Origin: Symbiodinium microadriaticum
Taxonomy: Eukaryota; Sar; Dinophyceae; Suessiales; Symbiodiniaceae
Assembly (NCBI GenBank): GCA_001939145.1
Contig: LSRX01000285.1
Location: forward strand, 417,499-481,498
Direction: 5' to 3'
DNA length: 64,000 bases
The notes below the pieces were generated by a model. The model made no database searches. It was not told where the DNA came from and saw only the letters and a program-made list of their open reading frames with translations. Both the position numbers and the translations under genes were made by a program. Shown here piece after piece: positions 47,662-57,769 of the stretch; the first letter of the stretch is position 1, and each line of letters starts with the position of its first letter.

Positions 47662-47703
47662 CTGCTGCTGAGGCTGCATCAACACAGGCTTCAATCTGCT
47701 GAG
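47662..47703 (+). CDS. Exon-like island (LLLRLHQHRLQSAE)
   Basis: Forty-two bases, exactly 14 codons, LLLRLHQHRLQSAE, between TTATCTGTCCAG and CTGAG|GTGTAC. Leu-rich helix. Confidence 0.45.
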
Positions 47704-47916
47704 GTGTACATAGCAGGCGCAATTGGGCTCAAAACCACGTCAAGGTTGATGAATGCACCACCAGATACTTGAATCTGAGACCCAGCCCCAGAAGTTGCAA
47801 ACCTTCGTCCTTGGAGCCAACACCCGGATCTCATTTCAATTTGTGCAGGCTGGCTGCCCAGATCTGCATGCATGGATGGATCCGGGGTTACATGTGATTG
47901 TGTAAAACCAGGAGAT

Positions 47917-47988
47917 AGTACCCGAAATAGTAGGATCCATTTTAGAAGGACCCCCAAAATAAGGTACCCTACTTTTCGGAAAGTCCCA
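47917..47988. mobile_element. Family-B hairpin fragment
   Basis: AGTACCCGAAATAGTAGGATCC to ACTTTTCGGAAAGTCCC, like the half element at 33,545. AGATCTAGGTGG appears twice nearby (47,998 and 48,041). Confidence 0.55.
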
Positions 47989-48084
47989 TTTCTTAAGGAT
48001 CTAGGTGGAAGAGGCTTTTGGAAGAGTGTGTATAAGCCAGGAGATCTAGGTGGCAGAAAAACCTTATATGAACCCTAAACCCTA

Positions 48085-48203
48085 ATTTTTGGAAGCAGCA
48101 TCCTTGCTCTGCGCGCTGGGATCCATCGCGGTGGTGTCAGGTCCGGGCAGGTGGCCAAGTCAAATTCACTTCACCCGATCTCTCGGAAGTTTGAAGGACT
48201 TGT
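48085..48203. other. Short GC-rich stretch, possible exon
   Basis: Frame EAASLLCALGSIAVVSGPGR continues to the ATT array. GGCCAAGTCAAATTCACTTC here resembles GGCCCAGTCAAATTCACGAG at 50,682, suggesting a small duplicated segment. Confidence 0.3.
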
Positions 48204-48204
48204 A

Positions 48205-48235
<31 letters not shown>

Positions 48236-48860
48236 GTTACTACTACTATTGTTATTATGATTATTACAATAATTATTGGATTATTATTATATTATTATTA
48301 CATTATTTTTTATATTAATACTAGTATTATTACTATTATTATTATTATTATTAGCATAATTATTATTAATATTACTATTTTATTATTAATTTCTTTTAAT
48401 AATATATTATTATTATATTATTGTTATGTTATTATTTTATTATTATTGTTATATTATTATTATTATTATATTATGATTATTATATTATTAGTATATTATT
48501 GTTATATTATTATTATATTATTATTATAGTATTATATTATTATATTATTATATTATTAGATTATTATATTATTATATTACTATATTATTATATTATTATA
48601 TTATTCTATTTTTATATTATTATATTATTATATTCTTATTATATTCTTATTATATTCTTATTATATTATTATTATATTATTGTTATATTATTATTATATT
48701 ATTATTATATTATTATTATATTATTATTATATTATTATTATATTATTGTTTTATTATTATATTATTGTTATATTATCATTATAGTATTACTATATTATTA
48801 TTACATTATTACTATATTATTATTATATTATCATTGTATTATTCTTATTATACTACGATA
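48204..48860. repeat. (ATT/TTA)n trinucleotide array, about 650 bp
   Basis: Almost continuous TTA/ATT with TTG, TTC and ATA interruptions. Frames encoding I/L/Y homopolymers are artefacts. The longest simple repeat in the window. Confidence 0.95.
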
Positions 48861-49011
48861 TGTTGTACTTTGCTTTACTAGGCATTAAGTCGTCTTTTCC
48901 TGCAAGCCGTCAGAGAGAGATTGGCATTGCACGAGAATGCACCAAAGTCAGAGTGTAGAACTTACCAGCAGACTCCCAATTCCCTGACAATCACCAGCAA
49001 ATTTCCTTAAC

Positions 49012-49112
49012 TACGGCTGATGATATAATTCCTGCATTACCCATAAGAAGGAATACACCATACTTCCCATAGTTTAGGGTCCTTAAGGTAGGGCAAAATT
49101 TCGATCGTCAAC
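49012..49112. mobile_element. MITE-like hairpin, family F, copy 2
   Basis: GATGATATAATTCCTGCATT on the left and CGATCGTCAACAG on the right, with interior ATTCCTGCATTACCCATAAG..CCATACTTCCCATAGTTTAG matching the copy at 39,595. Right arm decayed. Confidence 0.6.
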
Positions 49113-49660
49113 AGTATCCCCTTTAAGCCAGGCCCTATACCCTGATCATCAGCAGCGGCGTTGCTCTGAGTTGGAATCTTAAGAGCCCTTTGCTCATTTC
49201 CTAAAACCCCATATTCTTCAAACCAGCCCTTAAGCCTTAATAATGGCTCCCGAACCCAGTCTTTCGGGTCCAAGGTTTGGTTTAGGGTCTAGAGGTTCTA
49301 GGGATCGACATCGGCTACTTCGGAACCTGAAGTCCCTTTAAATGCCATTTTTGACCTCCAGAGGTACATCCGAAATCCAAAACCCCCCACCACCCCTCTA
49401 CATCCCTGGGTGGAGATCCTCATCCATCTCGGGCGTCGGACCCTAAACCCCTGAACCCTAAACCCAGGTTAGAGAGGTGCGGTTGTCATGTTCCTAACCC
49501 GGCAAAACCCGACACGCTTAAGTGCGGCCCTTCTGCTGGGGGTCATTGCCACTTCTGCATGGACCTTGCGGCTAAGGTGTTTAGGAGTCTAGCACCAAAA
49601 GATTCAAGAGATTGCTTTAGGGCCCCGGAGTCCGGAGGGGTTAAAGGTCGAGTGTATGTA
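49113..49660. other. Spacer without recognised gene
   Basis: Mildly C-rich at 49,380-49,520 with CCCTGAACCCTAAACCC at 49,450. No convincing exon. Confidence 0.4.
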
Positions 49661-49664
49661 AGAC

Positions 49665-49746
49665 ATACATATGTATGTGTATATATATATATAGAGATAT
49701 AGAGAGAGAGAGAGAGAGAGATATATATATATATAGATATATAATA
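49665..49746. repeat. (TA)n/(GA)n microsatellite
   Basis: TATATA, GAGAGA and ATATAGAT tracts. Confidence 0.85.
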
Positions 49747-49861
49747 ACACATCATGTAGGTAAACTGTTATTATTCTAAGTTTTTGCTCTGCTCTATGTC
49801 ATAAAGATGGCTTTAGCCTATCAGACCAGTCCTATACCCTGAACTGCATCTGAAAGGACTG

Positions 49862-50084
49862 ACTGGTTCTTAGTAGGGAATAGGGGAATGGATTATTGGG
49901 ACTACTGTAGAGGACCTTAAGGGACTATCACAGGGATCCATTCCCCCAATTCCTTACTAAGATAGAGGACCTTAAGGGACTATCATAGGGATCCATTCCC
50001 CCAATTCCTTACTAAGATAGAGGACCTTAAGGGACTATCATAGGGATCCATTCCCCAATTCCTTACTAAGAACCAGTGAGAGGA
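49862..50084. mobile_element. MITE-like element, family G, with internal triplication
   Basis: Terminal arms ACTGGTTCTTAGTAGGGAAT and ATTCCTTACTAAGAACCAGT. Between them a unit of about 60 bp (AGAGGACCTTAAGGGACTAT + CATAGGGATCCATTCCCCCA + ATTCCTTACTAAGAT) occurs three times (about 49,911, 49,963 and 50,021). Replication slippage or repeated partial insertion could explain it. Confidence 0.8.
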
Positions 50085-50304
50085 AGCGGAAGCGCCTGTA
50101 CAGGATTATTCGCTGCCGACCGGTGCGCCGGACACCAGGGCTAACAGAAAGAAGACTTTCCCTGAACCCCATGTAAACTCTACCATACAATATATGCATA
50201 AGAGATTGTTTGATATTTCAGGGATACTAGATAATAGATACCTGATAGTATATGGTTTAACATTTATGATTCATGGTGTATCATACTTTTTAATTGTGGA
50301 CCAG

Positions 50305-50395
50305 GACCTGGAGCCACCAAAACCCTCGCTTGCGGATGTCCATGCGAAGGGGTCAGCTTCGCAAGGATCGTGGGGCTGAGCTAAAGAAAGGGTAT
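50305..50395 (+). CDS. Exon-like island (MSMRRGQLRKDRGAELKKG)
   Basis: Acceptor TTGTGGACCAG and donor GGGTAT|GTAAGT. Frame TWSHQNPRLRMSMRRGQLRK continuing DRGAELKKGY. Strongly basic, helix-like end and a consensus donor; one of the better islands near the right end of the series. Confidence 0.55.
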
Positions 50396-50659
50396 GTAAG
50401 TATGCGTAAGCTGTCGAAACTTTGGGTCGCATGTGTATATATCATAAAGAGTTTCAGACGATATCTGTATTCAATCATCCAGTCTTGTTGGTTCACTTAC
50501 TTCCCGGGCTGTCTCATGTTCTTTCTTCCTTCCTCCCACCCCGTCAATGCTCCAGCCATTTCCAGTCCTTAAATTCCATAAGCACATGTGGAGTTCTGAT
50601 ATTCCGAAAACCTCTTTCTATTTTCTTGTTTGCCTCAGCGAGGGTCAGGTTCCAATGTG

Positions 50660-50815
50660 AGGGGTGCCCGGTATCATTGGCGGCCCAGTCAAATTCACGA
50701 GCGAAAGTGAATGCTTGTGGCGTTTGTTACAAAAAGTGCATCGAGCGGCTGTTCTAGGATCGCCGAAGTGCCCTACAATAGAGCTCTCATGGTCCACAAT
50801 CATGTGCATTCTTGG
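50660..50815 (+). CDS. Exon-like island, globular (VPGIIGGPVKFTSESECLWR)
   Basis: Frame VPGIIGGPVKFTSESECLWR, then LLQKVHRAAVLGSPKCPTIE, then LSWSTIMCIL. Good protein composition for about 50 codons, after CAATGTGAG. A second frame is also open. Unknown family. Confidence 0.4.
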
Positions 50816-50864
50816 GGGTGGTTGGGGGGGTCAGGTTGATATTTACAGGTGAAAGCTCACTGAG

Positions 50865-50892
50865 GGTGGTAGGTTTAGGGTTTAGGGTGTAG
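50865..50892. repeat. Last TTTAGGG run of the series
   Basis: GGTTTAGGGTTTAGGG at 50,870-50,886. After this only two short telomere-like runs (59,104 and 60,605) occur in the window. Confidence 0.7.
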
Positions 50893-51153
50893 ATCTGGCA
50901 TTTCCAGGGCTTGAGTGTCGGGGAATCAGGGCTCCTCTTCACTTCTAACTCTTGTCAAGCCACAAAGGTGGGACAGTTGCTTCCGGGTTTCGGGATGCCC
51001 TTAAGGGGTCTTGGAGTCTACATCTCAAAGCCGCAGCAGTCTGTGAAATTGTGGTGCAACCACTGTTCTTGCGACTGACTACTGCTGCTGTTGCTACTTC
51101 CCCCACTGGTATTTCCCCTAAACGCTAAACCGTCTAGCCTGCTTGCTTGGTAA

Positions 51154-51240
51154 TCCGTTAACGAAACTGAAGCAGTGACTGCAGAAGAGCACATCTGGCT
51201 TCCTGAAGCTACTGCTGCCATGTCTTTTCAACCGGTTTAA
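51154..51240 (+). CDS. Possible terminal exon with stop codon
   Basis: Frame SVNETEAVTAEEHIWLPEAT then AAMSFQPV and TAA at 51,238. A natural-looking C-terminus at the edge of the repeat-rich domain. The opposite strand is open with a Ser-rich frame, which I consider less likely. Confidence 0.35.
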   Translation, partial: SVNETEAVTAEEHIWLPEATAAMSFQPV

Positions 51241-51299
51241 GGTTTATAGATGTTGATGCACGCAACAGTTACGAAACCCTGACAGAGGAGGAAGGAGTT

Positions 51300-54120
51300 T
51301 CTGTATAGTATAGGGGCCCGAATATGTAGTATAGGGCACCTTATATATTTGTATACTAACCAATTGGCCGAATACATATATTAGCCTTTATATACAGATT
51401 CTCGATCAAATTGTGCTTATATATTGACGAGTCTAATTAGATTATTGATGACTCCAAAACGCATAGATAGTAATATATTATTTCTTATCTAGAATATTAT
51501 GAGATCTGGCGAATAATTGCCGCGGCATTGAAAATTCATTCTTAAATATTTTCTAATTTGTTTATATAAAAATAGATTCTTTATTGATAATTTAAATATT
51601 AATAATTTTCATAATTATGAGTAATATTTCTACTATCCGAATGATGGTTATGATATATATTATAGAATATCGGGAAAATAATATGGAGACCAAATTCGAA
51701 TTTAGATTGTGCCGCAGCAATTAGGACTTTATTTTATTGAAGATAGTCAAATCAGGAATTATATAAATCCGATTCTTAAAATAAATTTTAGAAATATAAT
51801 CCGGATATATATATTAATCGAATATAAAATAATGATATATTTTAAGAATCTTTTTATCTTATATAATTAATTGATTATCTTTCGATAGAGATCGCACTCC
51901 TGTTCAAATTTAATATAAGATAAATTAGTACAAGTCATTCCGGACGATAATTTATAGAAGACCTATTGTTAAATAATATTAATACTTTATCTATCGATGA
52001 AGCTTGCCGGGGAATCCTAATAAGCCATCTTTATCTTTATAAGATTAATATCTGGCAATTTGTCGGGAGGAATCGGGGGCTCTCCGACCGAATTCGTCGA
52101 TTAAAAGTAGTTCCAGGATGGATCAGATTCGGAAATTATCCTAGGCTTGACCCCTCGGTCTCTGGATCGATCTTGTGCCTCGATAATTATACGATTGATC
52201 AGTAGTAATTCTAATATTCTACGACGATTACTTTTCGGAGGCTTCTTACGACGTAATTAATTGGGAGTTAGATTCGACGCCATATATTGGAATTTGACTG
52301 CACCACCAATCTTAAGAATTCCAAGATCTTTATTCCCAATTAGCGGATTCAATATCAAATGAACCTATTTATTCATGATTCCAATCAAGACCAGATCTAT
52401 GAAGATTAATTATCGTTCTATTCTTATTCCCGATTCCATTCTTAATTCCATCTTCCTTGATGAATCTCCTACTGAATATCATTATCGATCATTACCGATA
52501 TTTTCTCATTGCGTTCTCTACTCCACAAATTCGTATCTTGACATGCAAGAATTTTATCGCTCTGAATATATTCTAATTTTTATATTCTTTTCTCATTCTT
52601 TTATATCTTTCTTCCTTTATTTGCTTACCTTTATATATCCTTTGTCCGCGCCCTTGCATTGAAATAGATATTTTTTTTTCATTTTCTTCTTTGCTTCCTT
52701 TGCTTCCTTTCGTCTCTAACAATATTCCAAGGCCCAGAGTAATCTAAGATCCATGTCGATTGGACCTCTATCAATTCAAAGATTCGGGACAATCAGAGAT
52801 CTATTATTGAGATAATAAATAAAATCCATTCTCTATGAATTTATTGAATAAATAATTTTTACGAATATTAAAAACGCAAATGCTATTGCCTTAGACCAAT
52901 CATCGATCAAGAAATCATTGATCAGCGGCCCGATAATCGTCTCATGGCGATCCTTCAAGAAGATGAAATCAATTAGATCATTCTTCAATTGAGCGACATA
53001 TTCTTATTCAGGAGAGAATTATGGCTCTCGATCATTCAGATATTATAGACCGTCGACGAAATCTTCCCCAAGTCTCAATACCATTCATTTACAAGAATCG
53101 CCCATACGGCGCCATCAATAATCTGTGTCAATATATATGTCAAAAATCATAAGAAAAATAATAGCAATTAATTATCTTATACTGTAATTTATTGAAAGTC
53201 CAAAATTTCACTCATAATCATCAGTGGTCTTACTCAAAGATCCGTCGACATCAATTGTTCGCTTCGCAAGGAATTTATACAATCTATCATTACACTTCAA
53301 TTTTCATAATTAATCTTATCATTTCTCCAGCTCATCACAATATACTAATAAGCGGAATATTTTAATCTCGCCCACAACCCCTCTCGCTCCGAAATCCACA
53401 ATTATACGAAATTCAACGATTTGTGGCTCAACCAACGATATCTTCCTCGGGGCGATCCTTTATTAATTAAAAATAACGAAAACCGCTATTAAAGAGATCT
53501 ACGAAGAATATTTTTATTATAAATCTTCGTTCGATCGCGCAATTTTTTCCGATAATGCGAGTAAATCTAAATGCGAAGCATAGCCCCTAAATTTCTTGTT
53601 CGTATGAATTATCTGCGAAGCAAAAGCAATTTTATTCTTATCTCTATTTCATATTTTTCGTACCATCTTAACCTTCATTATAATCTTTCTTCTTATTTCC
53701 TCATCTCTTTTATCTTCATATCATCTCATTCCTACCGCCTCATCCCCTACTCCCATCCCTCCATCTCATCTTTCCCTTCCATCCCCTCCTTCCCAACTCC
53801 TACCACCCCCCTGTATTTCCGAGAAATTCACAAAAAAGATTTTCGCAAGGCCTCCCAAATTTTTTTTCGATATAATAATCCAGAATACACGGATAGTTAT
53901 AATATTATATTTTGTCTATCTAGATTATTTTTTATAATACCATCGATTTAATTAATTTTTAGATCAAATTTCTTACCGGAAATGCTAGAAAAGCAAGATA
54001 TATATTATATATGAATCCATATAAAGACATATATCGTCTCTATTTAGACAAGTCTGAACAAGTCTGAATTCGATTTATTTTAATGACTGCGGGCGAACGC
54101 CGATTTTATCGATCTTATCG
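51300..54120. other. AT-rich island, about 2.8 kb, no recognised gene
   Basis: Base composition drops sharply (G+C well under 40 percent by eye, some 60-base lines near 10-20 percent). Words such as TCTTATCGAT, GAATTATAT and GATCGAT recur. Open frames at 51,966-52,205, 52,375-52,662 and 53,571-53,951 encode Ile/Ser/Tyr/Leu-rich peptides without recognisable domains. No telomere-like repeats. 52,575-52,710 and 53,690-53,815 are strongly pyrimidine-rich. Candidates: organelle-derived insertion, integrated foreign DNA, or a mis-join; none can be shown here. Confidence 0.7.
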
Positions 54121-56655
54121 ATAATGTCACGGGGCGTCGTCCAGGCAGTACGGACGACGGGAGCTACGGCGGACAAGGACTGTATCCAAATTTTCAGAGA
54201 CATGACGGCGCCCGCTGACCTCACCGGGCCACTTTCTTCCTGTGCCTATAGCAGAACAGAACCGCGCGCCGCGCTGACACCCCCGGAACCGTTCACTAAC
54301 TTTGGCAAGCTTCCAAGCACGAAGTCCCAGAGAGAGAGGGAGCTGTGCGTGAAACCATCTGACGGGGGTCCCAGCCTCACGGGAGCCGGCAGCGCCGGCA
54401 GGCTCAGGAGCTTCCTCCAGAACCATTTTAAGCCTCAAAGGTCCGGGACTCAGGAAGGAGTCAGAAGGTAAAAGCAACCGGAGCTCAGGAACGGAGTCAG
54501 AAGGTAAGTTACGGCTGGAATCGACTCCAGCAAGACCCAAAGCAGGACCACGTGAATTCTCTGCGCGAAATGAGCTCCTGGTGCTGTCCACGCAGCTCTA
54601 GGGTCGAACGACCCTTGAAGGGACGGTCCTCACGCGGGCATAGCCGCATAGACAGAGGATGGGAAAAGGTGAGCACATGCCAAGAGCGGCTCGAAGACCG
54701 GCATGAGCGCTGGCTGCCTTGTGAAGCAAGTAGCAGGGCCAAACACCGGCAGATCTTCTGTGTCCTGGACGAGGCAAAAGGACTTTTGACAAACCGTCGC
54801 CAAGGGCAGAGACCTTGCCGCAGGTCCGATGCTTCCTCTTGCAAAAGCACCGTAGAATTGAGCTTTAGACTTAGCTGTAAGCTTCGGTTTCACGCTGCGC
54901 AGGGAGATGATGATTTCAGACATCCCTAGCCGGTCCACCGTTAGAGCTCGTTGCGGTTTCCGCAAGTTGCAAGATCGAGGGCGGCATGTCCATAGCCGTT
55001 GCGCAGGACTTAGCAAAAACCATGAAGTGACCCTCCCGCATCCCCCGAGACATGTAGGGTTCCCTGGCACAGCTAGGCTCTGAGGCCTCTTAGGAGAAGA
55101 CATGGCAAGCACCACCTCAGCCAGAACCGGCAGGACATCCACGATCTCGCGGCAACCTCCTCAGCTCAGGGGGCCTCATGGCCGACGACATCAAGCCAGC
55201 GGGCTAAGAGGCGGCCCACTCCAGCCATTTCTGACAGGAATACCTGTACTTTTTAGCGAACTGGAGTACGGCCAACGTGGAAGCAGGCACGGCAACTGCA
55301 TTTCCCGGCAGGTACATCCCTAGTTTCGTGCCGACCTACAAAAATGAATCAGCCATCAGATTGACGAGGCAGAAGTTACACCAGAAGCTACAGATCGTGA
55401 GGCACTATGTGGAACAGACCGTGCAGGCTTGGCACGGAAAAAATGCGTTGCTGCTGTATGCTCCAGTACATCCTGCTTATGCACCGGTGGAGCCAGGCAC
55501 CATTTTACAGAAAAGGATAAGCCTTGACAACGCTTCATGTAGACAAGGTGCTTCACGAGATCCGGCGCATCTCCCGGAAGAGAGCTTTGGCATGCCGAGG
55601 ACAAGGGAAAAAGCGTGTTGCAACACGAGGGAGGGGCTTGTGGGTACCACAAGTACAGCTCGGCAGATAACAGAGACCGCGCAGTTCCCCCCTGTGTAGG
55701 CTGCATGTAAGTCGCACTGGTGATGTGCCATGAGGACGTTTCTGCAACTCACACGAACTTCTGACAAGAATGCGACGTTCTGGCAGATGTCGCAAACTCG
55801 CCTTGAGGCAGAAATCCTAGCCCGGTGAACGTTGCGGGACACTTCCCCACGACATGTTTATCATGTTGCACGTCGAGGCGGAGTCTTGTCAGAGGGGTCA
55901 CCTGCAAGAAGCGTCAGTGCCACAAATATCACGGACTGGCGTGCGCCTGCCACAACCCCACATTGCATGCCCTTGCAACGACGAAGGCCGGAGGTCGCAG
56001 GAATCTCAAGTGACATGAGCAGCCCGAAACGTTTTGGTAAATGACTGCTTTGGCCATCGGAATTGGAACAGCAAAACGGCTGACAGGCATTCTGGCTTTC
56101 GCGGCCTAGCCGAAAAAGTCGGTACTCCGCGCTGGTCGGCATGTCTGATCCTGCAGCGATGCTCGCCTCAAGAGCGGTTGTTGCTTGCAAAAGTGCATGG
56201 CGAGAGTAATTGCACGCAGTCCGTTCTCCAGCGCTCGTCGTCTGATTCTATACAGGATGGCGTGGAAGCATGGCGTGGGCCCTGGGCTGCCTTCGACGCC
56301 GCCGGCGCCGGGTCAAGGTTTGCCAGTCTCGTACCTCAGGGCTTGAAGCTGGCTCCTGGACGAGGCTGCGCGACGTAGGATGCATGCGATCGACGGAACT
56401 GCACCAGGGTTAAAAGTCAAAAGCTGGAAGCAGGACGAGCCACTTGCATCGGCTCTGCCCTCTATGAAAGTCCGTGTGGGGACTACGTTTCGCAAACCGC
56501 TCCGTTTCAGTTCTGGACTGTGTTCCACAGCCGGATTCATGGCCGAGGCCCCTCGCCGCGCCAGCTTAGCAGAGGCAGCCGGGGAGACCGCAGGCCTTTG
56601 GTTGGAAGAATTAGGCTTTGGGGCTCTAGTAGGTGAGCCGACGTTACGACAATGC
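54121..56655. other. GC-rich DNA with many overlapping open frames, unassigned
   Basis: Starts abruptly at the AT-island border. Frames of 60-170 codons overlap on both strands, as expected of stop-poor GC-rich DNA. None shows a domain. CAGAAGGTAA occurs twice at about 54,462 and 54,497. This may be the 5' part of the degraded retrotransposon that follows. Confidence 0.4.
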
Positions 56656-56660
56656 CCCAT

Positions 56661-57769
56661 GACCTTTTCAGCAGTTCGGTTCACGTCGGCGTGACTGATC
56701 GCAATGGTCTTGAGGTTTGGCGGTTGCTGACTAACACGTATGCACCCAGATAAATTCCGTGGCCTTGCACTCCTTAATGCCCTGATGGCACTGCCCACCT
56801 TCAGCAGAGACCGCAGCGTGCGGGAACAGATTCATGGACTGGAGCGTGTGGCAGACGAATACCAGAGGGTGACAGGGAGGCAGCCGGGCGAAGATGTGAT
56901 GTTGGGTACTTTAGTGCGGTGTCTTCCGAAGGCCATAAAGCAACATGTGCAATTGCAAATGGCAGACACCAGCACTTACCAGAGCGTCCGAGACTACGTG
57001 CTGGGGTACGAGCTGACAACCACGTCATGGACCTCGGCCAAGATGCACCAGGCCTTCGGTGTTGTGCCAATGCCGTCAACTGGCGACCAAGGCCCAGTTC
57101 CCATGGAGGTTGATGTGCTTCAGAAAAAGGGTAAGGGGGAAGGCAAAGGCAAGCAGCAGAACTCAACAACAGCAGCAACCTGGCAAAGGCAAGGACAAAG
57201 ATGGCAAGCCTCAGAAAGGCAATGGCCAAGGCAAACAGCAGGAGGGTAAAGGGGGTGCACAACAGCAGCAGCAACCTGGCAAAGGCAAGGACAAAGATGG
57301 CAAGCCTCAGAAAGGCAATGGCCAAGGCAAACAGCAGGAGGGTAAAGGGGGTGCACAACAGCAGCAGCAACCTGGCAAAGGCAACCGTGCCAATGTCGCA
57401 CGCCAAAACTGCGGCAAGAAGGGTCATTATGCCAACGAGTACTGGAACCCTCGCGTGCAGCAAGTTCAGAGTCAGTCCCAAGGATCAGACGCGGCATCCA
57501 CAGTTGGCGTGGCTAGCACTGTAGGCCCATCCGCGTCGCAGGTTGCACCAAGCACGGCATCCACCCAGAAGCGCATTGCGAGAGTGGAGATTGACATTCG
57601 GGGTCAGATGAACCGTGGTCAAAGAACTCCCACTATCGGAGACCCTGTGCCGGTGCCGACGGTTGCCCCGGTGATCTGCCGGCTGCAAAACAGGTGGTAT
57701 CAGCAAAGGTTGCAGCCAAGCCGGTTGAAAAAGCCACGCCCAAAGAGAAGAAGCAGCCCCCGGCTATGA
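56661..57769 (+). pseudogene. Degraded copia-like retrotransposon Gag
   Basis: Gag-like sequence lies in three successive frames. Frame one, 56,661-56,750, ends DRNGLEVWRLLTNTYAPR. Frame two, 56,740-57,150, reads KFRGLALLNALMAL, REQIHGLERVADEYQ, GEDVMLGTLVRCLP and the linker PMEVDVLQKKGKGEGKGK. Frame three, about 57,150-57,769, holds a Gln/Gly/Lys linker, a CCHC-type zinc knuckle at 57,401-57,445 (RQNCGKKGHYANEYW), and a Ser/Thr/Pro-rich tail ending RRSSPRL. The knuckle has lost its first Cys (now Arg) and last Cys (now Tyr). Such Gag proteins package retrotransposon RNA; this copy is dead. No integrase, protease or complete reverse transcriptase follows. Confidence 0.7.
57176..57385 (+). repeat. 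96-bp tandem repeat inside Gag linker
   Basis: CAACCTGGCAAAGGCAAGGA starts at 57,176 and 57,272, and its first 14 bases recur at 57,368, exactly 96 bp (32 codons) apart. Units encode PGKGKDKDGKPQKGNGQGKQ and look nearly identical, implying recent duplication within the linker. Confidence 0.9.

Noticed and set aside
48089-48888. Two ORFs of about 150 codons with Ile/Leu/Tyr homopolymers
   Set aside because: Translation of the (ATT)n array.
1-50900. Reading the region as a true telomere or subtelomere
   Set aside because: Repeats are short, degenerate, in both orientations and interspersed with unique islands; no terminal uniform array. A subtelomeric position is still possible but not shown.
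52375-53951. AT-island ORFs as organelle genes
   Set aside because: Peptides rich in Ile/Ser/Tyr but without motifs of cox, cob, rRNA or plastid genes that I could recognise.
54124-56798. Multiple 100-170-codon ORFs on both strands
   Set aside because: Mutually overlapping stop-poor GC-rich frames with no domain or consistent coding bias by eye.
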